DNA of 64,000 bases from Microplitis mediator (GCF_029852145.1 NC_079979.1:3396501-3460500), one strand, 5' to 3'. Shown: positions 45,853-59,275, numbered from the stretch's first letter. Notes: generated from the sequence alone by a model not told the origin. Numbers and translations: made by a program.

Positions 45853-46485
45853 TCTATGATTATGTTCAATAAAATCAGTGTCAACAAAATCTAATTGGAA
45901 TTAAATTATCATAAATGACTTCATAAATTTCTATAAGAATTCACGAAAAGTTAAGGATCCTAGAATATCTATGGTGATAATGTTTTTTGTTAATGATCTC
46001 AGTCAAGAATCAACATTGAAACCCTTAGAATCTATACAAATAACGATAAATTCTGGGAAATACACAATTGGAAGCCAAAAACATCTAATTGGAAATAAAT
46101 TCTAACGTAGATTCTTTACATAGTGAAATTATTTACTTCGCTTTCATAAAATTTACCGTTGATTCTATTTATTAAGTAAGGTATCAAATTATTTGAGCGT
46201 CGATAGGACATCGAAAAAAATGTAAGATGCATTTTATTAAAATTAGTGATTCAATTTCATTCGAGTACTAAGTACTTGAAACGTTTCGTAATATTTAGTT
46301 TCAGTGCAATAGCTTACTTGCCACCTGAAGAAATTTGTCAATTTCACAGACTATCGATTTCAGATATTCATAAAACTCATGTCTCAATTCACGTCTAGTA
46401 AAAAAAAAAGAATCGTTTCTTTTTTTTTTTATAGTTGGATGCGTCTTAAGGATCATTTCTACCCACTCGCGATAAGTCGGCGCCA
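45853..46485. other. Intergenic, no features
   Basis: Nothing recognised; a 65-codon minus-strand frame (46301-46498) has no motif. Confidence 0.4.
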
Positions 46486-46489
46486 TGTT

Positions 46490-47035
46490 GCGACTCAATC
46501 CAACGAGTCTTTGGTATAAATCTCACTGCGAATATAAATCAACGTGCCTCCAGCAGCGTGATACTGTGCAGAGAGTTTTCGATACACGTGCCTTCTCTCA
46601 GTGTCTCATATATACGGACCAAAAGAGGGAGTGAGAGAAGAGAGAGGGAGATGGAGAGTTGAATATAAACACTAACGACACTATGTAAGAGTGAGAACAA
46701 CAGATATATAACAGTAAAGTGAAGAAGTGAGAGAGAGACGGAGTTAAGAAGCAAACGAAAAAAATAAGAATAAAAAAAAAGACAAACAGTAAGAAGGTCT
46801 TTCGAATCCTCGGCATACACTGAGAAAGACAGTTCCACTTATAGAGTGTACCGTGTACGCACTTTTTGGATTGTCGTGGGCAATGTGTCACTTGACCCTA
46901 AAGAGCAGCAAGACGACCGAGGAAGAGACCAACTTGCCAAACGTGACTACGACATTCGATGTCTTTTTCTTTATCGGATCTTTATCTTCAAGATGTTTAT
47001 TGTGCAATCGAATTTTTTCTTATTGTAGGTTTTTT
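46490..47035 (+). other. Unassigned island: purine-rich leader plus two open frames
   Basis: 46620-46800 is GA-rich on the plus strand (GAGAGAGACGG-like), as in many insect 5' UTRs. It is followed by 46820-47030, where two plus-strand frames are open and GC is higher; one contains MCHLTLKSSKTTEEETNL. No homology recognised, no clear donor site. Candidate first exon of an unknown gene or a transcribed leader. Confidence 0.3.
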
Positions 47036-47079
47036 TTATGCAATAAAAACTTATATATTACTTGCTTTTTTTATTGATT

Positions 47080-47680
47080 ACTGGCGAAAAAAAATTTGAT
47101 CTATATTGATCTGAAATTCGGAATATATCTCAGAAGATTTCTGATTACTTCGGCTGATCATCTATGATCGAGACCAATGGTGATCTATGAAGATTTTTAC
47201 TGATATCTATAGAGATCCATTTAGTTTTATGCAAATCTACGCAAATCTAGGATTAGGACTTCAGAGGTCACGGGAGATCTTTGGTGATTTCCATGAAAGT
47301 TCACAAATCTTCGTAGATCTCATAAAAAAATAATCCCTGGTAATGATAAGAACTTCTCTCGTCTTCGTAGATCTACTCAAAATAACGTAGATATTTTGGA
47401 AAAATCAAATCACCGTAGACCTACACTGCAGATCTAGAGCTTGGAGTAGATCTCAGAAGACCGATAGTAATTTTGGCAGATCGTCAATGACTTTGAATCT
47501 ATGGCCATCTTTAAAGATCTCCAATGATCCAAGTCTTCGATGATTTTAGATCTGCATTGATCTCAAAGATATCTACTGATCTCAGCAGATCTTCAAAAAT
47601 TTCCCAAAAATGTCAATAGAGGTCTATTTAGTTTCATGTAGATCTACGCAAATTGACAAGTTATGAACATTAATTTTTCT
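47080..47680. repeat. GATC-word array (diverged copy of the 18-19.5 kb type)
   Basis: Repeats TTTGGTGATTTCC, GTAGATCTC and GATCTATGAAGATC variants at about 25-bp spacing. Ends not defined. Confidence 0.5.
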
Positions 47681-47689
47681 TATTGTGAC

Positions 47690-48640
47690 TTCAGAGGTCG
47701 CAAAAGATTTCCGACGGAATTCGTGCATTTCCATAAATCTTCTGTATTACTGCTGTAGGTTACATTCATTAAAAAGATCGAGTATTACGGTCCACAGCCA
47801 CAGTTCGGTAAAAAAGTTGGAAAACAGTTCATACATTCAAAACGGGAAGGGGGGGGGGGGTGTCACACTAATTGCAAGTAGTGACTATAAAGCATATTCT
47901 CACCAGTCATCCGTTTTCTTACAATTTATATTGATCGAATTTTTCGTAGATAATCCTGAAATAACTCACTACAATCCATAAATTTTGATTTTATATTCTA
48001 GCAGATTTCAATAACACAGTTTTAATTTATCGATAAGAAATTAAGGAAATAATTAAAAATGTTTCGTTTCAGCTCGTTTTAACATAATTACATTTAAAAT
48101 CGTACATTGTATAAAATTTAAATTAAATTAACCTCTACGGTCATAACTGCACTATATAATTACTTATTCAGATATTACTTACTCTTACAATTATATAATA
48201 ATACCTGCGCACGGGTATTATCATTTTCAAAGAGGTACATTAAAATCGTGGATAGAAACTTAATTATTCCGAAAAACCATTATCCCATTTTCCTACACTT
48301 CTAACCCTCCCCCAAACTCTTCTTCTACCCATTGCTCTCTTTCTCAGAATTAACTTTATATGTACCTACATACACCCGTAATATCTATGTTGAATTTTCC
48401 ACGTGGTCGCATAATTCGATTCTAATCTTTTCGATCCTTGACATTAAGCTTTATTTAATTTTGCGGTTAAGATTGTACAAACTCATGCTTCTGTCACATT
48501 TCGCTAAAAATATTTCTTAATTTAAATAATTATAATTTCATTATTTTATAAATTGTTCCTTTTAATACGTGGAGAGAATTACGCGATTAAATTAACAGGA
48601 ATACATTCCACATTAAAAATATTAATTATGAATTTTGTTA
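47690..48640. other. Intergenic, with a G-run at 47849-47861
   Basis: A 13-G run lies in GGGAAGGGGG context. The open frames at 47685-47981 and 48332-48520 have no motif. No repeat family matched. Confidence 0.4.
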
Positions 48641-48644
48641 ATAG

Positions 48645-49195
48645 ACGGAGAAAAAATTTTAGTTAAATTTAAGACATTGCCATTGTAATATTTGCTTTTG
48701 ATCATTAATGATAATTAAATTGGGATCCTATGAATTGCCATCAATTCTTATGAATTTTTTCGAATTGCAATGGATTTTTTTGAATTTCGGGACTGGTTCC
48801 TAGGAATTGCTGCGAACGTTTCTTTAAAATTCCGCTAAATCACCAAGGATTTTTTCGGATTTAAGTTCTAGTTTCCATGTATTGCCATCGATTCTCATAA
48901 ATTTCTATAAATTGCGAAAGAAGCTTACGAATTCTGAAACTCGTTCTTATAGATTGCCATCCATTCTTGTGACTTCCTCTAAATTGTTACAAATTTTATC
49001 GAATTTCAGCATTGGTTTCTATGGATTGCTATCGATTCTTCTGGATTCCTCTGAGTAGCCATGCATATTTTCGAATTTTGGTAATGGTTCCTATGGATTG
49101 TTATCGGTTCTTATGAATTGCTATGAAATTTCTGGGATATCGTTGTTAGTTCCTATGAATTGCTGCATATTTTTTCCTAAAACCTCTATTAACCT
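48645..49195. repeat. CTATGAATTGC/CGAATT word array, W-like
   Basis: Repeats GGTTCCTATGGATTGCTATC and TTTTTCGAATTT variants about every 55 bp. The left edge GACGGAGAAAAAATTTTAG and right edge ATATTTTTTCC resemble W termini, but no target duplication could be fixed. Confidence 0.55.
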
Positions 49196-49356
49196 CAATA
49201 TAGATATCTATGATTGCGTCACTAGCAACTAATTATTATTTCAGCACCCATGGTGATGTCCTAAAAATTCTAAATAAATACCTGCATTTACTTGTAGGAA
49301 AAGGAATAGCTCTTTATCATTTATCGACAGCAGTTTTCAGGTGAATACAAAAAAAC

Positions 49357-50461
49357 GGTATGCAGTCACCTGATCCCAGTAATTTGATACAACGACTAGT
49401 GATCCCTAAAAATTGATCCCACCGACATCTGATCCCACCGACAACTGATCCCAATGACAACCGATCCCACTGACACCTGGTCCAACTGACAATAGATCCC
49501 ACCGATCCCATGTAATACGTATTCACAAGATGCAGCGATATTCGAAAATAAAATATATTATGCCTTTTTAATTATATAATATTAATTATAGATTTTAAAA
49601 TAAATCAATATATATTACTATTGTGTAAATATTTATTGATTTTAAAATGAATTAATATTTAATATTATTTTGAAACTACTTTCTAAAAATGAACTCGTGA
49701 TTTTTCACTAATTTCAAGTGAATATTCACTAATTGTCAATGCTACAAACGTACCACGCAGAATTAGTGAATATTCACTAAATGAATATGTGAATATTGGA
49801 ATTTACTGATTTGATAAGTGAATATGAGAATCCACTAAATTAAAAAGTGAATATGGGAACTTCTATTTTTTTTTATTTTGAAAGTTTTTCATTAAAATTT
49901 TTAAAAATAGCACCATAATTATTAATTATATTTACATCTAGTAAAATATTTAATTATTTGCTAGTTAAAGTTACTAGTGAAATTGTGAAATTCATAAATT
50001 AAGAAGTGAATAACAGTTTCACTTGTAGAAATTATGAAAATGTCGCTAGTTCAGTAGTAAAAATCACTAATTTACTAGTGAAAATTATAGTACTAAATTT
50101 ATTATTGAGAATTCACTAATTTGTTATTTAAATACACTGATTATGAAGTGAATACTGCTTCACTAACGTAATTAATGAAATTTCCACCAATTCATGTTTA
50201 GAGAGTAATTATTGATTTTCAAATAAAATTATATTTATTATTATTGTGAAAATAATTAAGTATTATTATTAATGTAAGATATAAAAATATGTGTAACATC
50301 ATATTATATGAGATTGGTGGGATCAGTTGTCAGTTGTACCAGTTGTTTGTGGGATCAGTTGTCCGTGGGATCAGTTGTCTTTGGGATCAATTGTCGTGTG
50401 ATCAATTGTCGTGTGATCACTTGTCGGGGATCAGTTGTCTGGGATTAGTTGTCATGAAACC
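49357..50461. mobile_element. Foldback element FB2 with near-exact 9-bp duplication
   Basis: Left end GGTATGCAGTCACCTGATCC, then about eight GACAACTGATCCCACC-like words; right end carries the inverse GGGATCAGTTGTC eight or nine times and finishes CATGAAACC. Flanks CAAAAAAAC (49348-49356) and CAAAAAACC (50462-50470) differ at one place. The centre contains a separate word array (49685-50200). The open frames in the ends are word translations. Confidence 0.78.
49685..50200. repeat. GTGAATATTCACTAATT word array inside FB2
   Basis: Near-palindromic TTCACTAATT/AATTAGTGAA words at about 20-40 bp spacing, on both sides of a less regular centre. Probably a W-like element nested in FB2; ends not defined. 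Confidence 0.55.
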
Positions 50462-50479
50462 CAAAAAACCATTAAAGAC

Positions 50480-51483
50480 AAAAAAAATCTCTTTCTATCA
50501 TCAAAGATAGCTGTCACCGTCATATAAAATTCCATTTCACTATCAATTCGATCCGAGCTATCAAAACAGAGTACGAAACCGATGTTGAATCATAAGACTT
50601 TTAATATTTTATTTTTTTGAGTTTGTAATGGACGAATGAATTAAATTTACCCGAGGCCATAGTGGAGTACATTAGCAGGTCTCGAGACATGAATGAAAAA
50701 GGCCCGAGGCTTGGTGTCCCTTCGTCCTTGTCCTCGTCTACGTCATCTACATCTTCCTGTTTCATAGTCCGCGGTTAAGGACCATCGACCACAGACAGAA
50801 AGCTTTATAACCCAGAACTCACTTTTTTATATTTTTTTATACATTCGTTTACCACTTCCTCTTCTTCACCACTTTCTACTTTACTTTATTTATTTCCAAC
50901 ATTTTATTGCGACATATTTTAACTTGTGTAATGAAAACTATTTGAGGTATCGTAAAGATCAATAACTGAGTTTATTGAAGTTAATTTATAAACTACTAAA
51001 GTGATTAGCTGTACTTTGTTTCTTAATTTTTTTGTCAACGATCCCGTTTATATTGTCGTCGATGCAGTTAATCTTACTTGCGGACAAGAGAAATTGAGTA
51101 GAATCCTTAGTACTGTGAGAGTCTTAGGGTCGCCAGCGACAATATTTTAACCTACAAGTGGAACTTTACTGACTATCCCTTACAATTGATCACAATTGAC
51201 GTGTTTTATTAGCTAGAAAGGTTAGAAAAACATATTTTACTCAATATATTCAAAAATATTTTCACGATTTGATAGTTTACAAAATGCAATTTTCTTCTAT
51301 GATAATTTATTCAAGATTTCCATTAAAGTCAATTCAAAATAAATTATCAAATTCACGTCAACATTAATGTTAGTAATTTCCAAAGTGAATTTTGCTTTTC
51401 GAGGCATTGTTTCAGATAAGTTGTGTCGTAATTTTTAAAGCTCCATTTAAATTTCAAGCGAAAACTGAAAATAAAATTTTTAC
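50480..51483. other. Intergenic with a GC-richer island at 50640-50820
   Basis: 50640-50820 (CCCGAGGCCATAGTGGAG to GGTTAAGGACCATCGACC) matches no repeat family and has no open frame of note. The remainder is AT-rich without features. Confidence 0.35.
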
Positions 51484-51485
51484 TA

Positions 51486-52051
51486 CCCGGGAAAAAATGA
51501 TCAGACCTGATCAGACATGAACAGGCATGAGTCTTCAGGCCTGATCAGACATGAAAAATGGCCATGCCTGACCAGGCCTGATCAGGCATGTTCAGGTCTG
51601 ATCAGGTATGTTCATGTCTGTTCATGCCCATCCGGGTAAAAAAATTATATATAAAAAATGGCCCTATATAATTATATATAATTATGTATAACTATATTCA
51701 ATTATACATGGTCAGGCATGAGTCAGGCATGGTCAGGCATGGTCAGGCATGAGTGTATTCAACGCTTCAGACATGAACAGACATGAACAGGCATGGACAG
51801 GTATGATCAGGCCTGATCATGTCTAATTTCAGGCCTAATCATACATGAACAGGCATGATCAGGTCTAATTTCAGGCCTGATCATACATGAACAGGCATGG
51901 TCAGGTATGATCAGGCCTGAGCGTATTTAACGCTTCAGACATGAACAGGCATGAACAGACATGACCAGGCATGGACAGGTATGATCATGTCTAATTTCAG
52001 GCCTAATCATACATGAACAGGCATGGTCAGGTCTGATCATTTTTTCCCGGG
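51486..52051. mobile_element. W element W4, TCAGGCATGA words, TA duplication
   Basis: Ends CCCGGGAAAAAATGATCAG and its exact inverse at the right; TA at 51484-51485 and 52052-52053. Interior is dense in CATGATCAGGC/GCCTGATCATG words with a larger duplicated block around GTATTCAACGCTTCAGACATG (two occurrences, 51755 and 51923). Noncoding. Confidence 0.87.
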
Positions 52052-52310
52052 TATATGTAAATCTTCAATTTTTATTCAGAAAATCTACAATTACAAGCAA
52101 AAAACTAAAAATATCAATTGCAAAGTGATTTTTGGAAGTTGCTTCTAAGTTTTTTTCGACTTTTTCATTTCCTGATGTCAAGATTTAAACAAAAAAATAT
52201 TGAACTATTCATCGAATCGTTCTCTATAAATCACGACCTGGATCTATTTAATTGAACCAGTATAATCATTAAATTATTCTATAAAAAATACAATTATTTA
52301 TATGGTTTTT

Positions 52311-52800
52311 CTACTTCCCGAGAGAAAACAATTTAGATCTATGCAGATCTACTTCTGTGGATCTATGTAGATCTACTTCCGTAGTTATTTGTAGATTTAA
52401 AAATTTGGAATGGATCTTAATAAATTTCCAAAGACTTTGACAGACCGTCAATCATCTAGAGCGCTGACGATCTCTGAGGATCTCCAATGATCTTGAATAT
52501 TAGATGATTTTAGATCTATGGTGATCTCAAAAGATCTATCGGTTTCAGATGATCTTAGTAGACTTCAGAATAATATCAAAAAGAAACATCAAATCGTCAT
52601 ATGAGGGAAACAGATGTCATCGGAGATCTTCAAGGGTTTCCGTGAATTCCCACAAATCTTCGTATGTCTCTTGGAACAAAGCTCTGGCTGCTATGAGATC
52701 TACCTTGACATCCGAAGATCTATTAAAAGTAATGTAGATCTCATATAAGAGAAATCCGATCTTTCTAGACCTAATGTAGATCTACATTATTTTTTGCTGA
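52311..52800. repeat. GATCTAC word array (third TAGATC-type copy)
   Basis: Starts near CTTCCCGAGAGAAAACAATT, repeats GTAGATCTAC and GATGATCTTAG words. W-like left edge, right edge not resolved. Confidence 0.5.
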
Positions 52801-53575
52801 GTTATTTTTATTCGGAACTTCGAAACCTTATCCAAACTATTGATTTAAGTAAAAGTATATATTGTTTTTATTTTCTATTTGTCTATCGGAGCCATGAAAT
52901 CATTAACGTACTGGTAATCACGATTGTCATATCATAGTAATCATTTTTTATTGTTAATAAATAAGTTCAACCCCATCTGTAAACGATTAATAATGAAATA
53001 TTACAAATCATTGTTACCAGCCCAGCATGAAATTATTGTTTTTATTCCATAAAAACTTTTTCCCATCTTTTGGATCGTATAGAGTATCGTGTTGAGAGAA
53101 AATATACGGTAGAAAAATGCGAAAATTATTGATATTGCTTAGGTCACATATCATTGTCTTGGGAATATAGACGTCATATCCTTTCTCCTCTTATTTTTCT
53201 CTCTTTCATACTTACCCTCACTCCATACGTCTTTTCACGACTCTGAGACTCTGCCTCCTACGATCGTATAACTCTTCTTTCCCTGTTTCGAAAAAGCTTC
53301 AACCCCCTCAACTCCCAACTTCTCAACCCCTAAACCCCAACCCCAACTCAAAATACACCGAAGCTTGTACGTAAGGCGCCCAATCGCCAAACTCAAGTAC
53401 GCCTGGGTGCCAACACCTTCTTGATATATTTTAGTAATATTTTTCGATCATCGCGTGCCACGGTGATTTATATACATTGAAATTTTCTTTATTTCATAAC
53501 TACCTTTTATGAAGAAACAACCGCTCAATAAAAATAAAAAAAATGACAGTAAAAGGCTCGTGTCGTTATGAAATT
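52801..53575. other. Intergenic with a C-rich, repeat-free island at 53160-53470
   Basis: 53200-53420 has pyrimidine-rich and C-rich runs (CAACCCCTAAACCCCAAC) and matches no family in the window. No open frame. Possibly regulatory; not shown. Confidence 0.35.
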
Positions 53576-53739
53576 TTTTTAACTTCCCGCTAAGAAAATT
53601 GTAAATTTGCAAGAATTCGGGAAATTATTGTTTTTTCTCTGATTTTCGAAAATTGAATTTTCTTCAGATGTCGACGTTGTCAGGTTCCAGGAAGCAATTC
53701 TGACTATTTTCAGAATGATGTCCGAGTTTCTGTGTGTAT

Positions 53740-56359
53740 TAGACTGTTTCAAATTAAGGGACCATTTTTAATTTTTTAAAGACCATTTGAAAATCGAAGG
53801 GGTATCTTAAAACATGGCCCCAGATAAAATTAGAGCTCCTAATGTTAATATTAAGAGGTGGCTGTTCAAAATTTTCAATTGTTCGTTAAGTAACATGGTG
53901 GGAAACTCATAACTTCTGAACAAATCAGGATACAGAAAATCTCTTAAAGAAGATTTTGTAGCAAATTTACTCTCTGAAAATCATGATATTTGTCAATTTT
54001 GAATATTGTAAAATTTTGTTATCGCCTCAAAATTCACGTTATTATTCCTCGAAGCGCGCGCTGATAAAAATATTGTACGAAATAACATTCTCTAAAAAAA
54101 TACCCATAAAGACTAAAAAAAATTGAACAAAAAAATATTTCATTTTTCAATCTTATTCACGGAAAGAAAATTATGGAAACTGTTCCCATAATTTTGTCAA
54201 ATTTTTTCCTATATCATCATTGGAATTACAACCATAAATTATGGGAGCAGTTCCTATAATTATAGGAATGTTTCCCATAATTATAGGAATAATTCCTATA
54301 ATTATGGGAATGATACCCATAACGTTATGGGAATGGTTCCTCTAATTATAGGAATGGTTCCTATAATTTATAGGAATACTTTCTATAATATTATGGGAAT
54401 CATTCCTATAATATATAGGAACTATTCCTATAAATTATAGGAATCATTCGCATAAATTTTAGGAACCATTCCCATAACATTATAGGAACTATTCCTATAC
54501 TATTATGGGAACTATTCCCATAATATTATAGGAATAGTTCCCATAATGGTATAGGAATAGTTCCTATACCATTATGGAAATCATTCCCATACTATCATGA
54601 AAAAATTAATTTAAAAAAAAGTGTGGCAATCACTTTTACAATGCACACAAATTTGAATAAGTTCAGAAACAAAAATTCAAACATTGAAAAAAAAATCCAT
54701 ATTTAGCAACAATATTAAAATTTTTAACAAAAAATTTTTTTTTAACAAATTTAGCTTCATTTGGATCTCTCCATATTATTCGGGAAATTTCTACACTGTT
54801 TTGCAAAAAAAACAAATTTTTATGATATTATTGGAGTGGTTCCCATAACATAATGGGAATAGTTCCCATAATATTATAGGAATAGTTCCCACACCATTAT
54901 GGGAATAGTTCCCATAATTCTACGGGAATGATTCCCATACCATTATGGGAATGGTCCCCATAACATTATAGGAATGGTTCCCATCATATTATGGGAATGG
55001 TTCCCATACCATTATGGGAATGGTTCCCATAATGGTATCGGAACTATTCTCATACTATTATGGGAACTATTCCCATAAATTATAGGAACGATCCCTATAA
55101 TAGTATAGGTACTATTCCCATACCATTATGGGAACCATTCCCATAATGCATAGCAAAACTTCCCATAATTTTCTTTCCGTGTTCTTAATTTAATAATGTC
55201 TTTTTCCATCGTCAATTAACATTAGTTTAACAGATTTTTTTCTTTCTAAGCATAAAAAAAATTTATTCCAAAAAAAGAATTATTTTCTTTCTAAAATTTA
55301 AACTCAATTTACAACTCATTTCTTTTATTGATATAATCAAATCTTTTTACAATAATAATTAAAAAATTTCTAGATAATGAAATAATAATCGAACTGAAAA
55401 AATAACAAGTCCTTCGCAACTTAGTTTCAAAATTGGTCTTCAAGTGTATAGAAGTAAATAAAATATTTCTTGAACAATATGTTAACAAAATTTAATCCAA
55501 CCCTCTATTTTTGAAAAATAAATTCGATTGCTGAGTTCTGTTTATTAATACTCACTCGGAAATACAAAAATAAATTAAGAGCCAAAGTGGTTTCTGAAAT
55601 GTACGAACTTTCTTTTTTCCAATTAAACAAAAAACAAGAGTGATACAATCGTATTGAAACTTAAGATTAAAAATAGTTTTTTTTTTATAAAAACTTTTTT
55701 TAATAATTCAAAACAAAAAACAATCGATTAAATTAATATTGATCATGGATGGGAAAAGACATTATTAAATTAAGATTAAGATTGAAAAATAAAATATTTA
55801 ATCTTGTTGAGTTGATAAAAATTATTCCGTACTATGTTTTTAACGACGTGAAATTCGAAGAACGATAATGTGAATTTCAAAGAAATAAAAAAATTTTATA
55901 ATATTCAAAATTGAGAAATATCACGATTTTCAGATCGTGTGATTTTGGGCATTGAATTTCCTACGGAAAATTGAATAGAAAAATTTTGAATTTTCATTAG
56001 TTGACACGCTATAAAATTCACAACGAGCAAAAACAAGTTCCTTGAATTGTATCAAACTTTGACGGTGGATATCTTATAAATGGTTGAATTTCTGCAAAAA
56101 TCGTAAGAGACCTTTTTTGTAGATCGATGAAATTGCTATAAAATATCTTCCGAGAGATTTTCTGTATCTTGATTTGTTCGGAAGTTATTAATTTTTCACC
56201 ATGTTACTAAACGAAAAATCGAAAATTATAAACAGCCACCTCTTAATGTCAATATTAAGAGCTTAAATTTTAACTGATGCCATATTTTAAAATACCCTTT
56301 TGATTTTTCAATAGTCTTCAAAAAAAAAAAACTATTGTCCCCTAATCTTAAACAGTCTA
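53740..56359. mobile_element. P-family palindromic element P3, carrying W2
   Basis: Ends TAGACTGTTTCAAATTAAGG and, reversed, TAGACTGTTTAAGATTAGGG. Arms of about 400 bp contain the family block (TAATATTAAGAGGTGGCTG at 53847). Flanks GTGTGTAT and GTGTGTGG agree in 6 of 8 bases in a GT tract. No coding region. Confidence 0.75.
54158..55181. mobile_element. W element W2, ATGGGAAT..ATTCCCAT words, TT duplication
   Basis: Same termini as W1 (CACGGAAAGAAAATTATGG), TT at 54156-54157 and 55182-55183. Words on both sides of a unique centre (54590-54830) shared with W1. 1024 bp against 811 bp in W1, the difference lying in word number. Confidence 0.87.
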
Positions 56360-56575
56360 GTGTGTGGGTGTGTGTGCGTGTATGTATGTGTGCATGTCAA
56401 CCTATTTTAACTTTTAAACTAATAAACCGATTTGACTTGTTTTAACGGCAATCAAAAGAGTTTGTTGGCCGTCAACTTTCCTGAAAATTTTAGATTATTT
56501 GATTAAGTAGATTCGAAGATAATTGAGAATCACTAAAACAAACGAATTTTTTTTTGTTTTCTAAATTTATAACAG

Positions 56576-56830
56576 GGATACTGCTACCCTGGTCTGCTTC
56601 TTCAGGGCGCCACTGGAAGTATTAACGGTCTTCCATAACTGGATTTAAATCGTTCAGGATCGTTGTAAAATTTAGTTTGTAAGAGATAGATGAGGAAGGA
56701 TAATATATGTAATTAATCTCAATTTTTATTTAAAATAACAATTTTAGCCTTTATTAAGTCAAGTACCTTTGACAATTTATTTAAACCTTATAACACTAAT
56801 TGATTACCTTAACTAGTCAACTACCTTTTA
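56576..56830. other. Unassigned segment
   Basis: GGATACTGCTACCCTGGTCTG and following bases match none of the repeat families here; no open frame. Confidence 0.3.
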
Positions 56831-56835
56831 CTATC

Positions 56836-56981
<146 letters not shown>

Positions 56982-57124
56982 ACAGACACTCGGACATCAT
57001 TCTAAAAATAGTCAGAATAGCTTCCTAGGACCTCAAAACGTCGACACCTGATGAGAACACGATTTTCGAAAATTGAAGTGAAAACAATAACTTCCCGAAT
57101 TTTATGAAAATTATCGATTTTCTT

Positions 57125-57605
57125 CCCGTGTAAAAAAATTATTGTTTATAATGAATTCAAATATAAATTTCATCTCGAAACTCAGATCGTGACACAAATA
57201 TGACTTTCATCATGAATTAGTATCATCAACTTTAATCACGTCAAAATTATGACTCAGTAAAATTTAAATCCAAGTGATCCGAAGTTTATTCACTAAATTT
57301 CACCAATTTCACAATCGAAACTGATTTACGTAAATTAAGTACTTGATAGAAGAAGTTTATTGGTAATTTCTGAATCGATAAATATGACAAAAGGTGTAAT
57401 CCAGTAAAAAATCAGTCAAGTTTCTATCGAAGTCATCCGAAGTCCAATTCAAAAATGTGATAAATTAATTTTATAATTGGTACTGATTTACTAGACGAAA
57501 AGTTGGAGTAAATTCATGATGAAAGTCATATTCGTGTCACGTTCTGAGTTGTGTCATGAAATTCAAACTTAAATTCATTATGAACGAAAATTTTTTTTAC
57601 ACGGG
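57125..57605. mobile_element. W element W3 with TT duplication at a proven insertion site
   Basis: Ends CCCGTGTAAAAAAATTATTG and, reversed, CCCGTGTAAAAAAAATTTTC; TT at 57123-57124 and 57606-57607. The host A sequence TTTTCTTAGCGGG is known from other copies, so the duplicated TT is certain. Arms of about 100 bp (ATGACTTTCATCATGAATT-type) are inverted copies. Noncoding, 481 bp. Confidence 0.88.
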
Positions 57606-57620
57606 TTAGCGGGAAGTTAG

Positions 57621-58920
57621 AAATATTGCAAGTTGAAAATGATTGTCACTTTTTTGCTGTCATTCATTTTATTGACGAGTTGATAAAAAAATTCAGATTG
57701 AAGTTCATCATTGTCTTATAAGACGAATGTTTACATCCTAATACACCAAAGAAATTCATCATGAGTTTTTTTTCTACACCGTATAATAAATAACGTGGTA
57801 TTCTATTTCTTATTGCATGAAAACAATAAATTTTTTCGAAGCTTTATGTCGAAAACGTAAATGATAGGAATAGTCGTTCTTCCTTATTCGGCAAATCCCA
57901 TGACAGGTTTTTCCTACTCATGATGGTTATACAACTTAAATAGTATATGTTCGTATGTACTTGTTTTTATTTTGTTGCGGTAACTTTAATGAACGGAAAT
58001 AATAGTTCGATCGCAATTAGCAGGAAACGACTGTATGGTTGGTAATAAAAAGAAACTGCTACAAGGTAGTAAGTAGGCTTACCCAGGACATTAAACTAGT
58101 ACGAAAAATTCTAACTGCCACTGACCGAAGACCAAACGTCGTTGCCTACCGTTAATTGAACGCAACGCTCGTAACAATTTACCCTAGTGTATTTGGAGGG
58201 AGGATAGAATAGGATGAAAGAAAGGAGAATGGGTGGGTATTGGTCTGAGAAACTTACCCTTAGTTTCATCGTTGCTTCTGTTCTCTGGACATTGCGGAAT
58301 CTATGTCCACTTGCCGTTAATGTCGGATGAGTATCGATCCGCTTCATAAAAACATTGTACTTATCAATTAAGAGTTTTATTTTTATTTTGAAAAAAGCCA
58401 TTCGGCAACCGAAATAAAAGTTGATTTCTCACTATTTATTAATTAATTTTGAAGCTTTCCGATAAAAGTCAATTAAAATACAAATTTTTTCAAATATTTT
58501 CTCTGATTCCCATTGAAATGTATACAGAAATGATCCAAATAACAAGTTGAGGAGAAGAAATCGAAGCCAATGAGATAAACTTTATGATATTTTGGATGAT
58601 AATGCACAATGAGTTTTGGTTTCAAAGTTATTTATGGATAAATCAGTATAAGATGATTTTATTCCTAAATTTGGAAAACTATAAACATCTTCGTCTTCTA
58701 AACTCATCGAACGATTGGTTCATTTTCAAAGTTTTTCAAGCTGTCGGACTGAGAAGATGTGAGCCAAGTTGTATTTAGATCAGTTTAGAAATGTGGGCAC
58801 AATCATCTTCAAACTTGATCTCGACGAAAGAATTTCGACCAAAAGATAAGTGTGCTAAGTTTTATTACGATCCATTTATAATTATAGTTGCCACGAAGCA
58901 CGTTATATCCCATATGTATA
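57621..58920. other. Intergenic, no gene assigned
   Basis: A less AT-rich stretch at 58020-58400 includes a 96-codon minus-strand frame (58111-58401) with ordinary composition but no motif. No repeat family matched. Confidence 0.35.
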
Positions 58921-59230
58921 TTAGGGTGTCCCGAAACAAATTATTTTTTTTTTAACGTCTCATGGGTTCAGAAAGTACTTAATATTGTAAAGAAAATGCT
59001 CACCAAATTTCAACCAGATGTCTTTGACATTGGGCTGTTATAAAGGGAGCCCCCCTTTTCAATTTAAAATACACGTGGAAATTTTTCATTTTAGTTTTTT
59101 GTTAATAAGACTATGAAAAATTTTTTTTTTCAAATTCCACCCAATATATCTTTGCGGGAAATTAAATTATCTACAGAAAAAGCGCTGAAGCAGTATTTGC
59201 GTCAAATAGAGTTATAAATTATATCTGCAC
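58921..59230. repeat. MITE fragment, TTAGGGTGTCCCGAAAC end
   Basis: Begins ATTAGGGTGTCCCGAAACAA, a terminus type common in insect MITEs and similar in layout to P ends. Right end not found. Confidence 0.45.
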
Positions 59231-59275
59231 TTTGAAAAACACAATCCGCAAAGGACAAAATTACGTCTGTCCATA

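Larger units (their letters stand above)
53579..56575 (+). mobile_element. A-family element interrupted by P3
   Basis: Left part 53579-53739 (AACTTCCCGCTAAGAAAATTG to the GT tract); right part 56360-56575 resumes in the GT tract and first modules and then is truncated. The interruption is P3, which itself contains W2. Confidence 0.75.

Noticed and set aside
46539..46891. Minus-strand frames of 97-99 codons over the GA-rich leader
   Set aside because: Low-complexity Leu/Ser-rich translations of the antisense of a purine-rich stretch; no motif.
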